In this document: one piece after another, positions 1 through 5,819 of the stretch
Layout of the letters: each line of letters starts with the position of its first letter
Position numbering within the stretch: the first letter of the stretch is position 1
Assembly: GCA_900770165.1 (NCBI GenBank)
Contig: CAAGJJ010000134.1
Span: 1 to 5,844, forward strand
Origin: Clostridia bacterium
GTDB lineage: Bacteria > Bacillota > Clostridia > Oscillospirales > Acutalibacteraceae
DNA: 5,844 nucleotides
Direction of reading: 5' to 3'
The notes under the pieces: generated by a model
Databases searched by the model: none
What the model was told of the DNA's origin: nothing
Seen by the model: only the letters and a program-made list of their open reading frames with translations
Translations under genes and position numbers: made by a program

Positions 1-66
1 AAAGGGCAAAAATGGAACCGACCCCATATGTCCCAGTGTCAAAACGGAACCGACCCCAAATTGCCC
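1..66 (+). repeat. Repeat copy A: two-core REP-like element, downstream of uvrA
   Basis: The copy begins AAAGGGCAA at base 1 and ends TTGCCC at 66, so GGGCAA and TTGCCC form terminal inverted repeats. Inside are two direct copies of GGAACCGACCCC, at 14-25 and 46-57, one every 32 bases. The first 25 bases are identical in copies B and C, and the right end is also shared. It starts 11 bases beyond the uvrA stop codon. Read on the minus strand the terminal repeats can pair as a hairpin followed by TTT, so it may end uvrA transcription. The outer boundary is uncertain because the window begins here. That this is a mobile REP-like or miniature element moved by a transposase acting in trans is inference. 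Confidence 0.85.
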
Positions 67-76
67 AAATGCAACT

Positions 77-2908
77 CTAATTCAATTTGCTCGCCAAAAA
101 TTCACCAGTATAGCTTCTCTCATTTTTACAAATTTGCTCTGGTGTACCCACAGCAACAATTTCTCCTCCTGCATCTCCACCTTCTGGACCTAAATCAATA
201 ATATGATCACAAGTCTTAATCAAATCAAGATTATGTTCAATAACAATAATTGTATTACCAGTATCAACAAGTCTTTGTAAAATATCAACTAATCTATGAA
301 CATCAGCAATATGAAGTCCAGTTGTAGGTTCATCTAAAATATATAAAGTTTTTCCGGTTGCTCTTTTAGACAATTCAGTTGCAAGTTTTACACGTTGAGC
401 CTCTCCACCTGATAATGTAGTTGACGGTTGTCCTAACTTGATATATCCCAATCCAACATCATATAATGTTTGAATCTTTTGTTTTATTTTGGGTATATTT
501 TCAAAAAAATCTAAAGCCTCTTCAACAGTCATATCTAGCACATCTGCAATATTTTTCCCTTTATATTTTACCTCTAAAGTCTCTCTATTATATCTCTTAC
601 CTTTACACACTTCGCAAGGAACAAACACATCAGGCAAGAAATGCATCTCAATTTTGTGAACACCATCCCCATTACAGCTTTCACATCTTCCACCAGAAAC
701 ATTAAAACTAAATCTTCCCTTTTCATATCCACGAATTTTAGCCTCATTTGTTCCAGCAAAAATATCTCTAATTAAATCAAATGCCCCTGTATATGTAGCA
801 GGATTTGAACGTGGCGAACGCCCTATTGGAGACTGGTCAATATTTATTATTTTATCTATATTTTCTATTCCCTTAATTTTCTTGCACTTTCCAGGTTTCT
901 CACTTGCGCCATTTAATTGCTGAGCAAGATTTTTATATAATACCTCATTTACTAAAGTACTTTTTCCTGAGCCCGAAACACCTGTAACACAATTAAATAC
1001 TCCCAGTGGAAACTTTACACTGATATTTTTCAAATTATTTTCTGTTGCTTCCACCACTTCTATGCACTTTTTATTTCCTTTTCTTCTAGTAGATGGTACA
1101 TGAATTTGTTTTCTTCCACTTAAATAATCCCCTGTAATCGAATTAGGAATATTTTTTATTTCTTCAGCAGTTCCCTGAGCCATAACTTGTCCACCATGAA
1201 CACCTGCCCCTGGGCCAATATCTATTATTTGGTCTGCTGCATACATTGTATCTTCATCATGTTCTACTACTAAAAGCGTATTTCCTAAATCTCTTAATTT
1301 TTTTAGTGTAGCAATCAATTTATCATTATCTCTTTGATGTAATCCAATACTTGGCTCATCTAGTATATATAAAACTCCTGTCAAGCCAGAACCAATTTGT
1401 GTTGCAAGTCTAATACGTTGAGCCTCTCCACCTGACAATGTACCTGCACTTCTTGAAAGTGTTAAATACTCTAACCCCACATCAATTAAAAATTGCAATC
1501 TTGAATCTATTTCTTTTAAAATCATATCTGCAATCATCTTTTGAGATGCTGTTAATTCAACATTTCTAAGAAATTCTTGTAATTGTCTAATTGACATATC
1601 TGTAACTTCATTTATATTTTTTCCACCAATTTTGATACATAAAATTTCCTTTTTTAATCTTGCACCATGACATTCATCACATGGAAGTTCACTCATATAT
1701 AACTCATAAAAATCTCTCATTCCTTGCGACTTAGTCTCATTATGACGTCTTTCTAGTGTTGGGATAACACCTTCAAATGGTGTTGTAAATTTTCTTACAC
1801 CTGCATAAGATGAAAACTCAAAATCTATTTCTTCATCTCCTGTACCATATAAGATTTTTTCTAAGAACTTTCTTGGCAAATCTTTAATCTTTTTATTTTT
1901 TATATCAACACCATAATGTCTTCCTATGCTTTCAAAGTACATTCTGGCCATTGTGTCACCTTTTTTCATAGTACTTGACCCAAATGCTTTAACACCATCA
2001 TATAATGTTTTATCTTTATCTGGTATTATTAAATCTTCATCCATTTTCATTAAATATCCAATTCCAGAACATTTTGGACATGCCCCATATGGATTATTAA
2101 ATGAAAACATTCTTGGAGATAATTCTGGAAAACTAAATCCACAATCAGGACAAGCATAATTGCAACTGTATAAAACAGTTTTGTCTCCCACAATATCTAT
2201 TAAAACAAGATTATCTGCATGTTTTAATGCTACTTCTATTGATTCTGTAAGCCTTCCTAAAATCTCATCTTTAATAACCAATCTATCTACAACAATTTCA
2301 ATCTCATGTTTTTTATTTTTATCTAACTTGATTTCTTCTAAATTTGCTAAATCATAAATTTCTCCATCAACTCTTACTCTTGCAAATCCTTCTTTTTGCA
2401 AGTCTTCAAATAATTTAGTATATTCCCCTTTTCTACTACGTACAACTGGTGCCAAAACTTGAATTCTTGTTCCCTGATCCAATTTCATAACATTATCAAC
2501 AATTTGGTCGATTGACTGTTTCTCAATTTTCTTACCACAAATTGGACAATATGGAGTTCCAACTCTTGCATACAATAAACGCATGTAATCATATATTTCT
2601 GTAACTGTTCCAACTGTTGAACGTGGGTTTCTGGATGTAGTCTTTTGATCTATTGATATAGCAGGCGAAAGTCCTTCTATTGATTCAACATCAGGCTTTT
2701 CCATTAATCCTAAAAATTGTCGTGCATATGATGATAAGCTTTCTACATATCTTCTCTGCCCCTCTGCATATAATGTATCAAAAGCAAGAGAAGATTTTCC
2801 TGAGCCTGAAAGTCCTGTCACAACAACTAATTTATCTCTTGGTATTTCTAAATTTATATTTTTTAAATTGTGTTCTTTTGCGCCTTTTATTATTATTTTG
2901 TCATTCAT
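77..2908 (-). CDS. uvrA: UvrA, excinuclease ABC subunit A
   Basis: UvrA is the DNA-damage-recognition ATPase of nucleotide excision repair. As a cytoplasmic dimer it finds distorted DNA and loads UvrB. The 943-residue length is normal for the family and the protein looks intact. Visible in order: Walker A GLSGSGKS at 32-39; a CPIC pair at 121-124; the UvrB-binding/insertion region with Cys 253/256 and 277/280; a CDEC pair at 410-413; ABC signature LSGGEAQRIRLA at 491-502; Walker B ILDEPS at 515-520; second Walker A GVSGSGKS at 643-650; the C-terminal zinc module with Cys 742/745 and 765/768; second signature LSGGEAQRVKLA at 832-843; and second Walker B ILDEP at 857-861. The ATG at 2908 is supported by AGGGAG (2915-2920) six bases upstream. 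A strong promoter lies just before it, so it is probably its own transcription unit. uvrB, often adjacent in Firmicutes, is not in the window. Confidence 0.98.
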   Translation of the reverse strand: MNDKIIIKGAKEHNLKNINLEIPRDKLVVVTGLSGSGKSSLAFDTLYAEGQRRYVESLSSYARQFLGLMEKPDVESIEGLSPAISIDQKTTSRNPRSTVGTVTEIYDYMRLLYARVGTPYCPICGKKIEKQSIDQIVDNVMKLDQGTRIQVLAPVVRSRKGEYTKLFEDLQKEGFARVRVDGEIYDLANLEEIKLDKNKKHEIEIVVDRLVIKDEILGRLTESIEVALKHADNLVLIDIVGDKTVLYSCNYACPDCGFSFPELSPRMFSFNNPYGACPKCSGIGYLMKMDEDLIIPDKDKTLYDGVKAFGSSTMKKGDTMARMYFESIGRHYGVDIKNKKIKDLPRKFLEKILYGTGDEEIDFEFSSYAGVRKFTTPFEGVIPTLERRHNETKSQGMRDFYELYMSELPCDECHGARLKKEILCIKIGGKNINEVTDMSIRQLQEFLRNVELTASQKMIADMILKEIDSRLQFLIDVGLEYLTLSRSAGTLSGGEAQRIRLATQIGSGLTGVLYILDEPSIGLHQRDNDKLIATLKKLRDLGNTLLVVEHDEDTMYAADQIIDIGPGAGVHGGQVMAQGTAEEIKNIPNSITGDYLSGRKQIHVPSTRRKGNKKCIEVVEATENNLKNISVKFPLGVFNCVTGVSGSGKSTLVNEVLYKNLAQQLNGASEKPGKCKKIKGIENIDKIINIDQSPIGRSPRSNPATYTGAFDLIRDIFAGTNEAKIRGYEKGRFSFNVSGGRCESCNGDGVHKIEMHFLPDVFVPCEVCKGKRYNRETLEVKYKGKNIADVLDMTVEEALDFFENIPKIKQKIQTLYDVGLGYIKLGQPSTTLSGGEAQRVKLATELSKRATGKTLYILDEPTTGLHIADVHRLVDILQRLVDTGNTIIVIEHNLDLIKTCDHIIDLGPEGGDAGGEIVAVGTPEQICKNERSYTGEFLASKLN

Positions 2909-2934
2909 TCTTAACTCCCTTCTCTTTTCCGCAT

Positions 2935-2963
2935 ATTATACTACACTTTTTTTATTTTATCAA
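2935..2963 (-). promoter_or_regulatory. Sigma-A-like promoter of uvrA
   Basis: On the minus strand there is TTGATA (2958-2963), a 17-base spacer, and a perfect TATAAT (2935-2940). Transcription would start near 2928, leaving a leader of about 20 bases that contains the AGGGAG ribosome binding site. It lies between repeat B and uvrA, so uvrA need not depend on the upstream gene. No canonical Gram-positive LexA box (GAAC-N4-GTTC) is visible nearby. Confidence 0.8.
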
Positions 2964-2983
2964 TGCAAATATCATCATTTGCA
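2964..2983. promoter_or_regulatory. Palindrome abutting the uvrA -35 box, possible operator
   Basis: This is a perfect inverted repeat, TGCAAAT-N6-ATTTGCA, with 7-base arms. It directly touches the -35 hexamer of the uvrA promoter. It has no following T run, so it is not a good terminator. The position suits binding by a dimeric regulator. The sequence is not the usual SOS box, and no regulator can be named from it. Confidence 0.35.
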
Positions 2984-2993
2984 CCAAGCAGCC

Positions 2994-3032
2994 AAAAAGG
3001 GCAAAAATGGAACCGACCCCAAATTGCCCTTT
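2994..3032 (-). terminator. Terminator-like hairpin formed by repeat B
   Basis: Read on the minus strand, repeat B gives AAAGGGCAA, a 19-base loop, then TTGCCCTTT continuing into two further T residues. This is a 9-bp stem with GC pairs in its middle and a short T tract, placed exactly at the stop codon of the 557-residue protein gene. It could end that transcript before the uvrA promoter. The long loop and short T tract make efficiency uncertain. Confidence 0.45.
2996..3032 (+). repeat. Repeat copy B: single-core, shortened form
   Basis: The copy is 37 bases with perfect 9-base terminal inverted repeats, AAAGGGCAA and TTGCCCTTT, around one GGAACCGACCCC core (3009-3020). From AAAGGGC to TTGCCC it is 34 bases against 66 in copy A. 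The 32-base difference equals the spacing of the two cores in A, and the sequence is what recombination or slippage between those cores would leave. Its TTT end overlaps the stop codon of the neighbouring 557-residue protein. It lies in the same orientation as copy A. Confidence 0.88.
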
Positions 3033-4704
3033 AATAAATTGTAACTCTAAATCCAATACTATAATATGCAAATGCTGTATTTCCATTATTTCTGCAATTA
3101 GCATTATTTTCTGCTGATGAACTTTCATATGAACCACCCCTAATTGAACAAGGAATACTTTCTTGTCCTGAATATTCAAGAGTCCATTCCCACACATTTC
3201 CTGCTAAATCTAATATGTTTTGCTTTCCAAAAATACTCATAGCTCCCGTTGTTAGTAAAGTATTTCCTGACGCTGATTTATTACATGGTGATGGAAGCCA
3301 ACTTGATCCATTATTTGTTGAATATTGAACTTTATCATTTACTATATCATACAATGTAGAATTATAATTTCCCCATGATGTACTATTTGTTTTTAATTGT
3401 GACTGTATTGTTCCTATAGCTGTACCTTGTGCAACTGCTTTTGTTTCTATATATTTCTCTACTAAATCCCATTGAATACCAAACATCAAGCTACCTGTAC
3501 GACCATTAGTACTAACTTGGCTTGCCAATGTTTGTGCTTCACTACATGTTACCCAATTCAATGGATACATATTTGCCTTAGATGTTGGCACTAATCCAGA
3601 AATAGAAGCGTGATTTGTTCTCTTAGTATCAGTTCCAGCCTCATATTTTCCTATATAAAATCCTCCATTTTGATATACACTCTTCAGCATTTTTTTCTTC
3701 ATTTCACTATATTCGCTACTTGTCAAACCAGTTACATCATTTGAACTATATGTGTCACTTGATGAAATACCATCTCTATATACAGATGCATGTCTTTGCA
3801 AATCATTTTCGATTTTAGTATATTCCTCATCTGTAAATTCTGTTATTTTTATACCAGCTGTTGAATATACACTTGCCAATTTTGGAACCTCTATCCATAC
3901 ATATTCATTTCCTGAAGAATCTTTTATTGTTAATCCTGTATCTAAGCTAGTTCCTTCAACTTTTGTGAAATCTGAACTTGGTAGATATGGTCTAGTTCCT
4001 GGACCACTTGGTAGATTTCCAACTCCACCTTGTATTTCGGCATCAGCCTGATATGAATCTATACTCAATGTTAAGCTCATTGCAGAAGTTGCCTCAGGAT
4101 TATCTGTAAAATACTTTCCTACAGTATATCCCCATTCTGAATCCAGAACATCATTATCTCCTGCCCAGTTTACCTTAACTGTCAAATAACCTGTATCTTT
4201 TGACACTACTTGTAAAGAATGTTCTAGCTCTAGGGCAAAAGGAAATCTTGTTGTATCATTTATTATCTTTCCTTTAGCCACCAGCTCTCCTGTTTCTTCA
4301 TTTGCTTCAAGCGTAGGATCTGCTATATTTATGTAATTTTCAGTAGTATTTTGTTCTCCCTCACGCACTAATTCATAAGACACTCCTGCTATTGATATTG
4401 CTTCTACTCGATAATCTAAATCAACAAGAGCTTCACCATTATTTTTTATATCAATCTTTATCACTTGTTCAGGCATTTGTGGGTATAGTGCTGAAATATC
4501 TATTCCAATAGGATTTTCCTTTTTTTCATCGCCAATATAATATTCCATGTCCCATGCTGCTACATGTATATTTAAATGTGTATTTAATACTTTTGTATAT
4601 GTAAGCCATGCAAATGTTGTCATTATAAGAGAAAATATAAATAGTACGTATTTCTTTATTTTAATCTTTTTGTTAGATTTTCTGTGCTTACGTAAAACAT
4701 TCAT
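3031..4704 (-). CDS. Membrane-anchored or secreted protein with C-terminal FGE-sulfatase/C-type-lectin-like domain
   Basis: This 557-residue protein has a basic N-terminus (5-18), then one hydrophobic segment (about 19-36) ending TTFAWLT, resembling the SipW/TasA-type signals of Gram-positive surface proteins. Residues about 45-220 look like a beta-sandwich with a VIKIDIKNNGEALVDLDYRV stretch (81-100). A Gly/Pro-rich linker (225-245) follows. The C-terminal part from about 260 shows FGE-sulfatase fold marks: GNEYVWIEVP (265-274), GGFYIGKYEAG (347-357), MYPLNWVTC (379-387), GNVWEWT (502-508), RGGSY (522-526) and IGFRVTI (550-556). The catalytic cysteine expected just after RGGS is absent, so sulfatase-activating activity is unlikely and ligand binding is the better guess. 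The start at 4704 is the first possible one after an in-frame stop. Its GGGAG is about 13 bases away, further than usual. The stop codon overlaps repeat B. The ligand is unknown. Confidence 0.85.
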   Translation of the reverse strand: MNVLRKHRKSNKKIKIKKYVLFIFSLIMTTFAWLTYTKVLNTHLNIHVAAWDMEYYIGDEKKENPIGIDISALYPQMPEQVIKIDIKNNGEALVDLDYRVEAISIAGVSYELVREGEQNTTENYINIADPTLEANEETGELVAKGKIINDTTRFPFALELEHSLQVVSKDTGYLTVKVNWAGDNDVLDSEWGYTVGKYFTDNPEATSAMSLTLSIDSYQADAEIQGGVGNLPSGPGTRPYLPSSDFTKVEGTSLDTGLTIKDSSGNEYVWIEVPKLASVYSTAGIKITEFTDEEYTKIENDLQRHASVYRDGISSSDTYSSNDVTGLTSSEYSEMKKKMLKSVYQNGGFYIGKYEAGTDTKRTNHASISGLVPTSKANMYPLNWVTCSEAQTLASQVSTNGRTGSLMFGIQWDLVEKYIETKAVAQGTAIGTIQSQLKTNSTSWGNYNSTLYDIVNDKVQYSTNNGSSWLPSPCNKSASGNTLLTTGAMSIFGKQNILDLAGNVWEWTLEYSGQESIPCSIRGGSYESSSAENNANCRNNGNTAFAYYSIGFRVTIY

Positions 4705-4767
4705 CTCTTATGTAATTCTCCCTTCTTTTGTTTTTTGTAATTTTTTATCTTTAGGTTTATTCATACA

Positions 4768-4793
4768 ATTATATTTTACACTATTCTTATCAA
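4768..4793 (-). promoter_or_regulatory. Weak promoter candidate for the FGE-like gene
   Basis: On the minus strand there is TTGATA (4788-4793) and TATAAT (4768-4773), the same hexamers as at uvrA. They are only 14 bases apart, shorter than the usual 16-18, so the -35 box may not be used. The TATAAT sits about 64 bases before the ATG at 4704. Confidence 0.35.
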
Positions 4794-4819
4794 TTTAGCA
4801 ATATTAAATTACAAATAAA

Positions 4820-4850
4820 AATTCAAATTTTTAATCTTATTTTTTGAATT
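4820..4850 (-). terminator. AT-rich hairpin just after bofA, possible weak terminator
   Basis: AATTCAAA and TTTGAATT are perfect 8-base arms (4843-4850 and 4820-4827) around a 15-base A-rich loop. The hairpin starts one base after the TAG of bofA in its ancestral frame, and on the minus strand is followed by TTTATTTG. The stem has a single GC pair, so the call is weak, but its position between bofA and the next gene is right. Confidence 0.3.
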
Positions 4851-4851
4851 G

Positions 4852-5116
4852 CTATCCTCCTAAAATCAACTTGATAGTAATCAAAAAAATAGCACCTGGC
4901 ACTCCTAAAATTCCGAACTAAAACAGAAGTATATATATTTAGCCCAATATGAAATCCCCATCCTCCACCAATCAAATTAATTAAAAAAATAAGTGCTCCT
5001 CCAAGAATAGAATTGAAAATTAATTTTAAAACTTTTTTAATTGGTATAATAAATATTTTGCCAATCACAAATAAAATACATATACAAGATATGCCTATAA
5101 GAATATTTAGATTCAC
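4852..5116 (-). pseudogene. bofA: bofA, inhibitor of pro-sigma-K processing, frameshifted
   Basis: BofA is a small membrane protein that, in sporulating Firmicutes, holds the SpoIVFB protease inactive in the outer forespore membrane until engulfment is complete. The frame starting at GTG 5116 encodes hydrophobic segments (about 4-24 and 32-49) and the family-typical NSILGGALIFLINLIGG stretch followed by GFHIGLNIYTSVLV. After Val67 it continues as RNFRSARCYFF, which does not fit. Skipping one base near 4915 (GTT CGG AAT read as GTT GGA ATT) restores GILGVPGAIFLITIKLILGG and a TAG at 4852. This gives 87 residues, the length of B. subtilis BofA. Without the skip, translation ends at 4823 with 97 residues. 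GAGGTGA (5121-5127) lies four bases before the GTG. The cause could be a true mutation, a sequencing error, or +1 recoding. Confidence 0.85.
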
Positions 5117-5131
5117 AATATCACCTCACAA

Positions 5132-5162
5132 AAAAATAGTAGCATATATTACTACTATTTTT
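5132..5162 (-). terminator. Hairpin between yaaL and bofA, possible attenuator
   Basis: AAAAATAGTAG and CTACTATTTTT are perfect 11-base complementary arms around a 9-base loop. On the minus strand the second arm runs into seven T residues and ends about five bases before the bofA ribosome binding site. It could partly terminate transcription between the two genes or shape translation of bofA. With only three GC pairs the stem is weak. Confidence 0.45.
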
Positions 5163-5188
5163 ATGTTGCATTTCGGACAAATATTCAC

Positions 5189-5476
5189 TTATCCTACCAT
5201 ATTATTTTTTCTATATAATTTTACCTTTAGTGCTTCAAGCCTATTAAGTTCTATTCCTTTTCTTTTTGCAATCTTAATCAAATAATCTAATTTAGATTGA
5301 TGTGCCTTTATTTGGTAAGTGTAGTAATCTATTAAATCATCTTCTGCATATTCAAAATTGCTTCTTGCAACTTTAAGCATTTCTCTCGTTTCGATAATTG
5401 ATTGCATAAGCTCTATCTCTTTTTCTTTATCTGTCTTTCCTTTTACCATTTTTTCTATTAAATATTCATCTTGCAT
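5189..5476 (-). CDS. yaaL: YaaL/DUF2508 family protein
   Basis: This small, charged, mostly helical cytoplasmic protein of 95 residues has no signal or membrane segment. The core KEKEIELMQSIIETREML, then NFEYAEDDLIDYYTYQIKAHQSKLDYLIKIAKRKGI, fits the DUF2508 (YaaL) family, whose molecular role is unknown. In B. subtilis yaaL sits between recR and bofA, and here bofA follows 72 bases downstream, which strongly supports the identification. The start is the ATG at 5476: GGAGGGG (5483-5489) lies six bases upstream. A longer in-frame TTG start at 5491 would consume that ribosome binding site and is rejected. recR is not found upstream; repeat C and an unassigned region occupy that side. Confidence 0.88.
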   Translation of the reverse strand: MQDEYLIEKMVKGKTDKEKEIELMQSIIETREMLKVARSNFEYAEDDLIDYYTYQIKAHQSKLDYLIKIAKRKGIELNRLEALKVKLYRKNNMVG

Positions 5477-5539
5477 TTCGTACCCCTCCAAAAATCCTCA
5501 TATTTATCTTAAGTTGAGTCAAGTTTCTTCATTACTATT

Positions 5540-5566
5540 AGTATATGAAATTTTTTCCTTCATTAT
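5540..5566 (-). promoter_or_regulatory. Possible sigma-E-type promoter for yaaL-bofA
   Basis: On the minus strand ATA (5564-5566) is followed after 16 bases by CATATACT (5540-5547), one mismatch from the known sigma-E pattern ATA-N16-18-CATACAHT. A start near 5533 would give a leader of about 57 bases. Mother-cell sigma-E expression would suit BofA. The same TATACT with TGGATA 18 bases upstream is also an acceptable weak sigma-A promoter, so the sigma factor is not settled. The 5477-5600 region otherwise shows nothing coding. Confidence 0.35.
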
Positions 5567-5600
5567 CCATGAATCTTGCTAAAATTTATAGGGCGGTGAT

Positions 5601-5667
5601 GGGCAATTTGGGGTCGGTTCCGTTTTGGCCCAAGGGACATTCGGGGTCGGTTCCATTTTTGCCCTTT
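5601..5667 (-). repeat. Repeat copy C: two-core REP-like element, inverted relative to A
   Basis: On the minus strand it reads AAAGGGCAA (5659-5667) through to TTGCCC (5601-5606), with two cores (5643-5654 and 5610-5621) 33 bases apart. It is 67 bases against 66 in copy A; the difference and most mismatches fall in the middle between the cores, while both ends and cores match. It lies in opposite orientation to A and B, so A and C bracket all the identified genes as inverted copies. It stands upstream of yaaL. Confidence 0.85.
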
Positions 5668-5730
5668 GATAATTACTTAAAATTACAAAGATAAATATAA
5701 ATTTTAAATGAAATGACGAATGTGATTGGA

Positions 5731-5819
5731 GAAACTTTTAGAAATTGTATAAAATTTTATGGAAATAGTTCATGAGAATGAAAGCGTGCCATAAAATGAA
5801 TTACAATTTCTTAAGTTTC
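5731..5819 (+). other. Long imperfect hairpin with GAGA tetraloop, possible structured RNA
   Basis: Three nested perfect stems are visible: GAAACTT/AAGTTTC (5731-5737, 5813-5819), AGAAATTGTA/TACAATTTCT (5740-5749, 5802-5811) and ATTTTATGG/CCATAAAAT (5754-5762, 5789-5797). A symmetric 4x4 internal loop separates the second and third. Inside is a 6x6 internal loop, then a 5-bp stem TTCAT/ATGAA (5769-5773, 5778-5782) capped by GAGA, a GNRA tetraloop. There is no T tract, so it is not a normal terminator. It matches no riboswitch, T-box, SRP or tRNA pattern I know. A weak promoter-like TTGATA-N18-GATAAA (5666-5695) precedes it on the plus strand. The strand of transcription is unproven; it could also be a miniature inverted-repeat element. 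No credible gene is seen in 5668-5844, only frames of about 25 codons or fewer. Confidence 0.5.

Noticed and set aside
1..66. CRISPR array reading of the GGAACCGACCCC repeats
   Set aside because: There are only two 12-base cores per copy, with AT-rich spacers conserved between copies, dispersed locations and no cas genes.
2680..3117. Plus-strand open frame of 145 codons across the uvrA start and repeat B
   Set aside because: It is antisense to uvrA and the FGE-like gene, has no fitting ribosome binding site, gives a low-complexity Leu/Phe/Ile-rich product, and crosses the uvrA promoter.
3752..4051. Plus-strand open frame of 99 codons opposite the FGE-like gene
   Set aside because: It is a shadow of a well-supported minus-strand gene, with no ribosome binding site or recognisable domain.
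4762..4769. CATACAAT on the plus strand, a perfect sigma-E -10 motif
   Set aside because: It points away from the FGE-like gene and toward no plus-strand gene; it also overlaps the reverse complement of an AT-rich promoter region.
4792..4810. AATTTA/TAAATT inverted repeat before the FGE-like gene
   Set aside because: Six-base arms made only of A and T are expected by chance in this composition.
5513..5530. TTGACT on the minus strand as a -35 box for yaaL
   Set aside because: No acceptable -10 hexamer is found 16-18 bases downstream.
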